Part shown: positions 11,865-21,760 of the stretch, in pieces
Numbering within the stretch: position 1 is the stretch's first letter
Layout of the letters: the number at the start of each line of letters is the position of its first letter
The notes under the pieces: generated by a model
What the model saw: the letters and a program-made list of their open reading frames with translations, nothing else
Database searches by the model: none
Told to the model about the DNA's origin: nothing
Assembly (NCBI RefSeq): GCF_050948175.1
Contig: NW_027490127.1
Location: 992,001 to 1,056,000 of the forward strand
Origin: Xylocopa sonorina
Taxonomy: Eukaryota; Arthropoda; Insecta; Hymenoptera; Apidae
Reading direction: 5' to 3'
Length of the DNA: 64,000 nucleotides
Made by a program: the position numbers and the translations under genes

Positions 11865-12492
11865 AAATATGTTCGTTAGCTGTCCGCGATAGTGATCCGC
11901 GGATCGTAAGGTGCGTGCGCGCGAAGGTTTGCCTGAGTATGTCCGTTAACTCTAAAATTGAACTACATTGTTCGTCCTCGAGGGCTGAGTACGCGCGTCC
12001 CTTTAATTTTCCCTTAACTAAACGCGTGAATGTCCGTTCGCAGCCGTTGGGTATAAGGTCATACGCGCCTTTACAGGCTCGCGTAAACTGTAGAACGGGG
12101 ATATTTTCACCGTCGAAGTGAGGAACGGCTTCCAATGCCTGTTTTAAAGATAATTCATCGTGACCAGTTCCGAGATCGGCTTGCGCGCTCTGTGGCGTAG
12201 TGTAATTTAATCGCGGTAATTCGAGAGGAGCGGTATCGTTACGCGTTATGGTTTGAGATCGGCGGACGGCGTCTAACTCGCGGCGAAGTTCGTCGATCTG
12301 TTGCATTAACAAAAGGGTGTTATCGGCGGATTTATCACCTACACTAGCGTCGGCGGTTCTTGGAAGCGGTTCGGCGAGCGCGTCTTGGAAATCGATAGCG
12401 CGTGAGACAGGATGATTCTTTTCGGCGTCGGTATTCGCGGCTGTACCGCGCGGCGGCTGGTGGCGTGTCTTAACTGGCGTTCGCGTCGCCAT
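11830..12492 (-). pseudogene. gag: Element 1 gag, N-terminal part
   Basis: A 220-codon frame starting at the first ATG after the primer site (MATRTPVKTRHQ), about 50 nt downstream of it. It includes a coiled-coil-like stretch (MQQIDELRRELDAVRR near residues 63-78) and a capsid-like region (ALEAVPHFDGENIPVLQFTRACKGAYDLI). The last 25 or so codons are out of frame: an indel near 11,911-11,923, in a GCGC-rich run, moves the capsid coding into the frame that continues as 11,864-11,193. The ATG is also conserved in the element 2 remnant (MASRTPPTKTRQQ), which supports this start. Confidence 0.9.
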
Positions 12493-12541
12493 AGCTGGTC
12501 GCGTATTCGAACTAGCAGAATTTCTAGAGAATCGCGAATCA

Positions 12542-12559
12542 ATCCCACCGCTGTCACCA
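12542..12559 (-). promoter_or_regulatory. Primer binding site, tRNA-Leu-like
   Basis: TGGTGACAGCGGTGGGAT on the minus strand, 6 nt after the 5' LTR. It begins TGG, complementary to a tRNA 3' CCA end. From recall of insect tRNA-Leu(AAG) 3' ends it differs by about one base. The tRNA assignment is moderate; the PBS position is firm. Confidence 0.75.
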
Positions 12560-12755
12560 AATTCGTGTCACGTCCTGGCCCGAGAGAATTTTTCGTGTGG
12601 GAGACGGACGACACGTAGCCGAAACGCGGAACCGATCACTCGATTGTGATGGGTGCCGTGGTTCCTTTAATGGGACGCGAACACTATAAGCACACGCGGA
12701 CGCGATTTAGTATGTAGATTCTCTTACCTTTCGTCGTCTTGAGCTCTCGGTTGAA

Positions 12756-13049
12756 TTAATATTTCTGTTCCAGGTATCGCTGTTTCCTGGGATCGCCTTC
12801 CGGAATGGTAGCTGCGTAGAAGCTGCGGAACGGAAACGTCAGAGGAATGAGGCTCCACTGGCCTTGGCAGGAATCCCGCTTGGAAGAACTGGCCGAAGGG
12901 TGAAGAGACTGGATGCGAGCTGTCGGCCGAACAGTCATGCGGAAGTGGTAGTCCTGACTCGCCTTGGAGTCGGTGAATTCACGCACTAATCGTCGAAGCT
13001 GATTCTTTCGTCCCGCACGTCGCGTTCGTTTCGAAACGGCGCAGCACAT
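12756..13049 (-). CDS. LTR-encoded Arg-rich basic protein, 97 aa (5' LTR copy)
   Basis: Second copy of the LTR ORF. It lacks two codons (QH) compared with 5,532-5,831 through an in-frame 6-bp deletion, has Cys at residue 3 where the others have Arg, and keeps KRTRRAGRK, RRLVREF and RYLEQ. In the 5' LTR this is the copy that would be transcribed at the start of the genomic RNA. Function unknown; see the family-B homologue at 54,548-54,874 for the argument that it is coding. Confidence 0.6.
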   Translation of the reverse strand: MCCAVSKRTRRAGRKNQLRRLVREFTDSKASQDYHFRMTVRPTARIQSLHPSASSSKRDSCQGQWSLIPLTFPFRSFYAATIPEGDPRKQRYLEQKY

Positions 13050-13798
13050 TCAAAAGAGACCTTCGACTGACTGGATTCGAGTTGGTAAGCGGCGGTCCTC
13101 TCTATCCGTGTCGGTCCAGCAGAACGAAAATCGACTGTCACTTCGAATAGTACGGAGCTGTAGTTCCACAAGGTTAAGCGGCGGTCCTCTCTAACCAAGT
13201 AGAATTTCCAGGCAACTGTACTGATTCAAAGAGTGAATGTGGTTGTATGGATACGCGAGAATAAATGAAATAAAATAGAGTTGAATGTAGGTAAAAATAA
13301 AGATATATTCTAAGTATAAAACCTGACTTACACTGATACTTTCCCTAAGCTAGATATAAGTACTTAATAAACTAGAACTTGAAATTAACTAGAAACAGAG
13401 AACACCTCGAAGAGGTGGCAGACAGCCCTAAGGCATGGAGAAGTAATTGGAATCGCGGGTACTCGGAAGGAGTCCCGGAGAGATCGAGTCGGAACGAGTG
13501 TCGGAGTATGAACTGACGATCCTGTCGCGTGCACGGGACCTCCTCGGTTCCCGTGGCGCGCGAGTCGCTGAGCCCTCGCGGTGGGGCGTACGTACGAGTG
13601 GGGCGCGCCTCGCGGTGGGGCGGCCGGTCGGAGTGGGAGCGCTCGCGTTACGCGTGAGCCGCGAGCGTCGAATGCGCGTGGGCGCGCGTCGCTACTTATG
13701 AATTAGAATATATATATGTACGACGGTCTTAAAATTATATGTGTGTGTTGTTCGTATTACAATGTTTGAGTCGTGTACTTAGAACTAGGATTCGAGTA

Positions 13799-14065
13799 TT
13801 ATCGGTATACGCACGAGAAGAGTGAATACGGGCGAATACTGGCGGGAGATTCTGGTCGTTGCTCTGGTGGTGCCTCGTATGGTGCTGGATACGCGCGATA
13901 GCGCGGTCGGTTCGTCCACCTCCTAGGCGGATGCAGCGGATCGGCTGCCTTAGCTCGGCCAAAGGGCGATTCGCCCGTGCGGTAGGATGCAGGTAGACGC
14001 AGGTAATTGGTTGGTGCGTGCTGCGGGAGGCGCCGGGGGGTGGAAGGCGATACGCCGGACGTAAC
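13799..14065 (-). other. U3 open frame at the LTR start (5' LTR copy)
   Basis: Reading from the second base of the LTR, the frame begins VTSGV and continues for about 88 codons to end SPASIRPYSLFSCVYR. There is no ATG of its own inside the LTR. In the 3' LTR context the same frame is entered from pol through the polypurine tract. A frame with similar ends exists in family B (53,566-53,835). As U3 it would be transcribed only from the 3' LTR. Confidence 0.4.
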
Positions 14066-14066
14066 A

Positions 14067-16015
14067 ATACATAACAGTCCACAATGAATATATCTTATCA
14101 TGAAACATAGAAGTGAGATGCGATATCGCGTTTCAAGAAGCATTAGAACACATAACACTCCACAGTGAATATTATATGTTATCATGAAGCATAGAAATGG
14201 GGATCGATTTCGCATTTATGAAGCATTAGAACTCCTTTGCTACGATTCGTAGACATCGGCAAACGCTATTTCCTAGCAGGGTAGATTCGCATTTACATTC
14301 ATTTGTAGTGTGGAGGAGATACACATAACACTGCACAATGAATATTATATCTTATCATGAAACATAGAAATGAGATGCAATATCTCGTTTTAGGAAGCAT
14401 TAGAACTCTATTGCTACGATACGTAGACATCTGCAATCGCTACTTCATAGCCAGGAAGTGTCGCATTTACATTCATCTGAAGTGTATCCGTGGTATACAT
14501 GACACTGCACAATGAATATTATATCTTATCATGAAACATAGAAATGAGTTGAGATATCGCGATATTAGAAGCATTAGAACTCTATTGTTTCGATACGTAG
14601 ACATCGGGAAACGCTATTTCCTAGCAAGGATGTGGCGCATATACCTACATTTGAAGTGAATCCGAAGTGTACAAAACACTTCGCAATGAATATTATAACT
14701 TATTATGAAACATAGAAGTGAGATGCGATATCGCGTTTTAAGAAGGATTAGAACTCTATTGCTTCGATGCGTAGACATCTACAAACGCTATTTCCTAGCA
14801 CGGAAGAGTCCCACTCACATTCTTTTGAAGTGAATACGAGGTATACATAACACTCCACAATGAATATTATATCTTATCACGAAACATAGAACTGAGATGC
14901 GATATCGCGTTTTAAGAAGCATTAGAACTCTATTGCCTCGATACGTAGACATCGGGTAACGTAATTTTCTAGAAGGGAAGTGTCGCATTTACATTGATTT
15001 GAAGTGTATGCGAGGTATACATGACACTTCGCAATGAATATTATAACTTATCATAAGACATAGAAATGAGATGCGATATCGCGATTCAAGAAGCATTAGA
15101 ACCCTATTGTTTCGATACGTAGACATCTGCAAGCGTTATTTCCTAGCAAGGAAGTGTCGCATTTACATTCTTTTGTTGTGAATACGAGATATACATAACA
15201 CTGCACAATGAATGTTATATCTTATCATGAATCACAGAAATGAGATGCGATATAGCGATTTAAGAAGCATTAGAACTCTATTGCTTCGATACGTAGACAT
15301 CTACAAACGCTGCTTCCTATCGAGGAAGTGCCGCATTTAAATTCTTTTGGAGTGAATACGAGGTATACATAACATTCCACTATGAATATTATATCTTGTC
15401 ATGAAACATAGAAATGAGATGCGGTATCCCGTTTAAAGAAGCATTAGAACTCTATTGCTACGATACGTAGACATCTGCAAACGCTATTTCCTAGCATGGA
15501 AGTGTCGCATTTACATTCTTTTTAAGTAAATACAAGGTATCCATGACACTTCGCAATAAATATTATATCTTATCATGAAACATAGACGCGAGACGCGATA
15601 TCGCGTTTTAAGATGCACTAGAACACTATTCCTTCGATACGTAGATATCTGCAAACGCTATTTCCTAGCAATGAAGTGTCGCATTAACATCCTTTTGAAG
15701 TCAATACGAGGTATACATGACACTCCACAATGAATATTATATCTTATCATGAGACATAGGAATGGGATGCGATACCTCGTTTTAAGAAGCATTAAAGCTC
15801 TGTTACTTCGATACGTAGACATCTGCCAGCGCTATTTCCTAGCAAGGAAGTGTCGCATTTACATTCTTTTGAAGTGAATACGAGGTGTACATAACACTCC
15901 ACAATGAATATTATATCTTATTATGAAGCATAGAAATAAGATGCGATATCGCTTTTAAGAAGCATTAGAACTCTATTGCTATGATACGTAGGCATTTGCA
16001 AACGCTTTGTCCTAG
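14067..16015 (+). repeat. 174-bp satellite array between element 1 and the solo LTR
   Basis: About 11 monomers, same orientation as 1-5,341. The first monomers are truncated: near 14,150 the sequence jumps from attagaacac to ataacactcc with about 100 bp missing. The array starts in a different register from where the left array ended. Otherwise diverged, without higher-order periodicity. No gene seen. Confidence 0.93.
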
Positions 16016-16016
16016 T

Positions 16017-16283
16017 GTAACGTCCGGCGTATCACCTTCCACCCCCCGGCGCCTCCCGCAGCACGCACCAACCAATTACCTGTGTCTACCTGCATCCTAC
16101 CGCACGGGCGAATCGCCCTTTGGCCGAGCTAAGGCAGCAGATCCGCTACATCCGCGTAGGAGATGGACGAGCCGACCGCGCTATCGCGCGTATCCAGCAC
16201 CATACGAGGCACCACCAGAGCAACGACCAGAATCTCCCGCCAGTATTCGCCCTTACTCACTTTTCTCATGCGTATACCGATAA
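16017..16283 (+). other. U3 open frame of the solo LTR
   Basis: Starts with VTSGVSPSTPRR at the LTR border and ends SLFSCVYR with TAA at 16,281-16,283. It is the same frame as in the 5' LTR of element 1. Upstream of the LTR it is only continued by satellite, so this copy cannot be expressed as a pol extension. Confidence 0.35.
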
Positions 16284-16522
16284 TACTCGAATCCTAGTTC
16301 TAAGTACACGACTCACACATTGTAACACGAACAACACACACACATAATTCTAAGACCGATGTACATATATTCTAATTCATAAGTAGCGATGCGCGCCCGC
16401 GCGCATTCGACGCTCGGGGCTCACGCGTAACGCGAGCGCTCCCACTCCGACCGGCCGCCCCACCGCGAGGCGCGCCCCACTCGTACGTACGCCCCACCGC
16501 GAGGGCTCAGCGACTCGCGCGC

Positions 16523-16546
16523 CACGGGAACCGAGGAGGTCCCGTG
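16523..16546 (+). other. GC-rich leader hairpin (solo LTR)
   Basis: CACGGGA (16,523-16,529), loop ACCGAGGAGG, TCCCGTG (16,540-16,546). Identical to the element 1 LTR hairpins. Confidence 0.45.
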
Positions 16547-16881
16547 CACGCGACAGGATCGTCAGTTCATACTCCGACACTCGTTCCGACTCGATCTCTC
16601 CGGGACTCCTTCCGAGTACCAGCGATTCCAATTACTTCTCCATGCCTTAGGGCTGTCTGCCACCTCTTCGAGGTGTTCTCTGTTTCTAGTTAATTTCAAG
16701 TTCTAGTTTATTAAGTACTTATATCTAGCTTAGGGAAAGTATCAGTGTAAGTCCGGTTTTATACTTAGAATATATCTTTATTTTTACCTACATTCAACTC
16801 TATTTTATTTCATTTACTCTCGCGTATCCATACAACCACATTCACTCTTTGAATCAGTACAGTTGCCTGGAAATTCTACTT

Positions 16882-16994
16882 GGTTAGAGAGGACCGCCGC
16901 TTAACCTTGTGGAACTACAGCTTCGTACTATTCGAAGTGACAGTCGATTTTCGTTCTGCTGGACCGACACGGATAGAGAGGACCGCCGCTTACC
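16882..16994 (+). other. Two tandem bulged hairpins (solo LTR)
   Basis: First hairpin 16,882-16,906 (GGTTA-g-AGaGG, loop ACCG, CCGCTTAACC); second 16,971-16,994 (GGATA-g-AGaGG, loop ACCG, CCGCTTACC). Spacing is 89 bp. They precede the ORF at 17,029. Confidence 0.5.
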
Positions 16995-17028
16995 AACTCG
17001 AATCCAGTCAGTCGAAGGTCTCTTTTGA

Positions 17029-17328
17029 ATGTGCCGCGCCGTTTCGAAACGAACGCGACGTGCGGGACGAAAGAATCAGCTTCGACGATTAGTGCGTGAA
17101 TTCACCGACTCCAAGGCGAGTCAGGACTACCACTTCCGCATGACTGTTGCGCCGAGAGCTCGCATCCAGTCTCATCACCCTTCGGCCAGTTCTTCCAAGC
17201 GAGATCAGCATTCCTGCCAAGGCCAGTGGAGCCTCATTCCTCTGACGTTTCCGTTCCGCAGCTTCTACGCAGCTACCATTCCGGAAGGCGATCCTAGGAA
17301 ACAGCGATACCTGGAACAGAAATATTAA
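17029..17328 (+). CDS. LTR-encoded Arg-rich basic protein, 99 aa (solo LTR copy)
   Basis: Third family-A copy, 99 codons from ATG (directly after an in-frame TGA) to TAA. It differs from the element 1 copies at a few residues (for example Arg for Thr after TVAP, and His for Leu in QSHHP) without any stop or frameshift. Codons for KRTRRAGRK are AAA CGA ACG CGA CGT GCG, then GGA CGA AAG. The family-B gene encodes the same nine residues with six different codons. Confidence 0.6.
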   Translation: MCRAVSKRTRRAGRKNQLRRLVREFTDSKASQDYHFRMTVAPRARIQSHHPSASSSKRDQHSCQGQWSLIPLTFPFRSFYAATIPEGDPRKQRYLEQKY

Positions 17329-17350
17329 TTCAACCGAAAGCTGAAGACGA

Positions 17351-17362
17351 CGAAAGGTAAGA
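17351..17362 (+). promoter_or_regulatory. Putative splice donor (solo LTR)
   Basis: CGAAAG|GTAAGA about 25 nt after the ORF stop; same sequence and place as in the element 1 LTRs and, with GTAAGT, in element 2. Confidence 0.5.
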
Positions 17363-20300
17363 GAATCTACATACTAAATCGCGTCCGCGTGTGCTTATAG
17401 TGTTCGCGTCCCATTAAAGGAACCACGGCACCCATCACAATCGAGTGATCGGTTCCGCGTTTCGGCTACGTGTCGTCCGTCTCCCACACGAGAAATTCTC
17501 TCGGGCCAGGACGTGACACAAGACACTTCACAATGAATATTATATCTTATCATGAAACATAGAAATGAGATGCGATATCGCGATTTAAGAGGCATTAGAA
17601 CACTAATGCTACGATACGTAGACACCTGCAAACGCTATTTCCTAGCAAGGAAGTGTCGCATTTACATTCACTTGAAGTGTAGACGAGGAATACATAACAC
17701 TGCACAACGAATATTTTATCTGATAATGAAACATAGAAATGAGATGCGATATCGCGATTCAAGAAGCATTAGAACACTATTGCTTCGATTCGTAGACATC
17801 TGCCAACGCTATTTCCTAGCAATCTAGTGTCGCATTTAAATTCGTTTGAAGTGTATGCGAGGTATGCAAGATAATTCGCAATGAATATTATATCTTATCA
17901 TGAAAAAAATGAAATGAAATGCGATATCCCGTTTTGAGAAGCATTAGGACTCTAATTCTACGATACGTAGACATCTGCAAACGCTATTTCCTAGCAAGGA
18001 AGCGTAGCATTTACATTCATTTGAAGTGAATACGAGGTATACATGACACTTCGCAATGAATATTGTATCTCATAATGAACCATAGAAATGAGATGCGATA
18101 TCGTGTTTTAAGAAGCATTAGATCTCCATTGCTACGATACGTAGACATCTGCAGACGCTATTTCCTAGCAAGGAAGTGTCGGATTTAAATTCATTTGAAG
18201 CGTTTGCGAGGAATACAAGACACTTCGCACTGAATATTATATTTTATCATAAAACATAGAAATGAGATGCGATATCGCGATTTAAGAAGGATTAGAACTC
18301 TGTTGCTTCGATAGGTAGACATATGCCATCGCTATATCCTAGCAACGAAGTGTCGCATTTACATTCATTTGAAGTGTATGCGAGGTATACATGACACTTC
18401 GCAATGAATATTATATCTTATAATTATACATAGAAAAGAGATGCGATATCGCGTTTTCAGAAGCATCAGAACTTTATTGCTACGATACGTAGGCATCTGC
18501 AAACGCTATTTCCTAGCAAGGAAGTGTCGTATTTACATTCTTTCGAAGTGAATACGGGGTGTACATAACACTGCACAATGAATATTATATCTTATCATGA
18601 GACATACAAATGAGATGCGATATGAGGATTTAAGAAGCATTAGAACACTTTTGCTTCGATACGTAGACATCTGCAAACGCTATTTCCATGCAAGGAAGTG
18701 TCGCATTGACATTCTTAGGAAGTGTAGACGAGGTATACATAACACTCCACAATGAATATTATATCTTATCATGAAACATAGAATTGAGGATCGATTCGCG
18801 TTTTAAGAAGCATTAGAACTCTATTGCTACGATACGTAGACATCTGTAGACGCTATTTCATAGCAAGGAAGTGTCGCACTTACATTCATTTGGAGTGCAT
18901 GCGAGGTATACATGACACTTCGCGACGGAAATTATATCTTATAATGAAACATAGAAATGAGATGCGATATCGCGATTTAAGAAGCAACAGAACTCTATTG
19001 CTTCGATACTTAGATATCTGCAAACGCTGTTTAATAGCAAGGAAGTGTCGCATTTACATTCTTTTGAAGTGAATACGAGGTATACTTAACACAACACAAT
19101 GAATATTGTACCTTGTCACGAAACATAGAAATGAAATGCGATATCGCGATTTAAGAAGCATTAGAACACAATTGCTACGATCGGTAGACATCTGCAAACT
19201 CTATTTAATAGCAAGGAAGTGTTGCATTTACATTCGTTTGAAGTGAATACGAGGAATACATGACACTTCGCAATGAATATTCTATCTTGTCTTGAAACAT
19301 AGAAATGAGATGCGATATCTCGTTTTAAGAAGCATTAGAACTCTACTCCTTCGGTACGTAGATATCTGGGAGCGTTATTTCCTAGCAAGGAAGTGTCGCA
19401 TTTACATTCATTTGAAGTGTAGACGAGGAATACATAACACTGCACAACGAATATTTTATCTGATCATGAAACATAGAAATGAGATGCGATATCGCGATTT
19501 AAGCAGCATTAGAACTCTATTGCTTCGATACCTAGACATCTGCAAAAGCTATTTCCTAGCAAGGGAGTGTCGCATTTACATTCTTTTGAAGTGAATACGA
19601 GGTTATAATAACACTCCACAATGAATATTATATCTTATCATGAAACATAGAAATGAGATGCGATATCGCGATTTTAGAAGCATTAGAACACTAATGCTAC
19701 GATACGTAGACATCTGCAAATGCTATTTGCTAGCAAGGGAGTGTCGCATTTACATTCTATTGAAGTGAATACGAGGTTATGATAACACTCCACAATGAAT
19801 ATTATATCTCATCATGAAACATAGAAATGAGATTCGATATGGCGATTTAAGAAGCAGTATATCTCTATTGCTTTGATACGTAGACATCTGCAAACGCTAT
19901 TTCCTAGCAAGGAAGTGTCACATTTACATTCCTTTTAAGTGTAGACGATGTATACATAACACTACGCAATGAATATTATATTTTATCATGAAAAATAGAA
20001 ATGAGATGCGTTATCGCGTTTTAAGAAGCATCAGAACTCTATTGCTTCGATACGTAGAAAACTGCAAACGCTATATCCTAGCAAGGAACTGTCGTGTTTA
20101 CCTTCTTTTGATGTGAATACGAGGTATACATGACTCTTCGCAATTAGTGTCATATCTTATCATGAAACATAGAAATGAGATGCAATATCCAGTTTTAAGA
20201 AGAATTAGAGCTCTATTGCTTCGATACGTAGACACCTGCAAACGCTATTTCCTAGCAAGGAAGTGTCGCATTTACATTCTTCTGAACTGAATACGAGGTA

Positions 20301-21760
20301 TACTTAACACTCCACAATGAATATTATATCTCATCATGAAACCAAGAAATGAGGATCGATTTCGCGTTTTAAGAAGCATTAGAACACCTTTGCTGCGATA
20401 CATAGACATCTGCAGACTCTATTTTCTACCAAGGAGGTGTCGCATTTACATTCCTTTGAAGTGAATACGAGGTATACAAAACATTCCACAATGAATATTA
20501 TATGTTATCATGAAACATAGAAATGAGTATCGATTTCGCGTTTTAAGAAGCATTAGAATTCCGTTGCTACGATTCGTAGACATCTGCAAACGCTATTTCC
20601 TATCAGGGAAGTGCCGCATTTACATTCGTTTGAAGTGTAGACGAGATAAACATAACACTGCACAATGAAAATTATATCTTATCATGAAACATAGAAATGA
20701 GATGCGATATCGCGTCTTAAGGGACAATAGAACTCTTCTTCTTCGATACGTAGACATGTGCAAACGCTACTTCCAAGCAAGGAAGTGTCGCATTTACATT
20801 CTGTTGAAGTGCATACGAGGTATACATGACACTCCGCAATGAATATTATATCTTATCATGAAACATAGAAATGAGATGCGATATCGCTATTTAAGTAGCA
20901 GTAGATCTCTACTGCTTCGATACGTAGACATCTGCCAACGCTATTTCCTAGCAGGGAAATGTCACATTTACATTCATTTGAAGTGTATGCGACGTATACA
21001 AGACACTTCGCAATGAATATTATATCTTATCATGAAATATAGAAATGAGATGTGATATCGCGTTTTAGAAGCATTAGAACTCTAATGCTACGGTACGTAG
21101 ACATCTGCAAACGCTATTTCCTAGCAAGGGAGTTGTGCATTTACATTCATTTGAAGTGTATGCGGGGTATACATGACACGTCGCAATGATTATTATATTT
21201 TATCATGAAACATAGAAAGGAGATGCGATATCGCGTTTTGAGAAGCATTAGAACACTAATGCTACGATACGTAGACATCTGCAAATGCTATTTCCTAGCA
21301 AGGGAGTGTCGCATTTACATTCTATTGAAGTGAATACGAGGTTATGATAACACTCCACAATGAATATTATATCTTATCATGAAACATAGAAATGAGATGC
21401 GATATGGCGATTTAAGAAGCAGTAGATCTCTATTGCTTCGATACGTAGCCATCTGCCAACGCTATTTCCTAGCAAGGAAGTGTCGCATTTACATTCATTT
21501 GAAGTGTATGCGAGCTATACAAGACACTTCGCAATGAATATTATATCTTATCATGAAACATAGAAATGAGACTCGATATCGCGATTTAGGAAGCATTAGA
21601 ATTCTATTGCTTCGATACGTAGACATCTGCCAACGCTATTTCCTAGCAGCGAAGTGTCGCATTTACATTCATTTGAAGTGTATGCGACGTATACAAGACA
21701 CATCGCAATGAATATTATATCTTATCATGAAACATAGAAATGAGATGCGATATCGCGTTT

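Larger units (their letters stand above)
5342..14066 (-). mobile_element. Ty3/gypsy LTR retrotransposon, element 1 (family A)
   Basis: A complete-length LTR element on the minus strand: 5' LTR (12,566-14,066), primer site, gag, pol in the order protease, RT, RNase H, integrase, polypurine tract, 3' LTR (5,342-6,823). Integrase after RNase H places it in Ty3/gypsy (Metaviridae). No envelope gene is seen. The two LTRs differ by about 16 substitutions and two indels by eye (roughly 1%), suggesting a fairly young insertion. The coding region is nevertheless broken by frameshifts in gag and pol and a small deletion in RT. No target-site duplication is visible: the left flank ends at catgaaac, the right flank begins atacataac, and the satellite register jumps across the element. 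Confidence 0.95.
12566..14066 (-). repeat. 5' LTR of element 1
   Basis: 1,501 bp, matching 5,342-6,823. It retains the 19 bp missing from the 3' LTR, so its U3 frame (13,799-14,065) is open to a stop. The outer end reads gtaaca where the other copies have gttaca or its complement, a terminal substitution. Contains all the LTR features listed separately: donor near 12,726, basic ORF, tandem hairpins at 13,084-13,107 and 13,172-13,196, and the GC hairpin at 13,532-13,555. Confidence 0.95.
16016..17518 (+). mobile_element. Solo LTR of family A
   Basis: A 1,503-bp LTR with ends TGTAACGTCC and GGACGTGACA, in opposite orientation to element 1 and closely matching its LTRs, with no internal element sequence attached. 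Such solos normally arise by recombination between the two LTRs of one element. The flanks (tcctag on the left, caagac on the right) show no target-site duplication, and the satellite register differs by roughly 60 bp across it. It carries the intact U3 frame, TATA-like stretch near 16,365, GC hairpin, two bulged hairpins, basic ORF and splice donor. Confidence 0.93.

Noticed and set aside
14067..16015. Inversion by recombination between the element 1 5' LTR and the solo LTR
   Set aside because: The LTRs are inverted to each other, but the satellite between them has the same orientation as both sides, and swapping the flanks does not create target-site duplications.
16880..17092. 70-codon frame overlapping the basic ORF in another frame (also 5,768-5,980 and 12,986-13,198)
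   Set aside because: Starts at TTG, no homologue in family B, and it covers the hairpin region.
17552..19594. Open frames of 60-100 codons in the satellite, e.g. 17,552-17,827, 19,292-19,594 and 50,341-50,622
   Set aside because: Repeating peptide caused by a monomer length divisible by three; broken at random in other monomers; no sign of selection on a protein.
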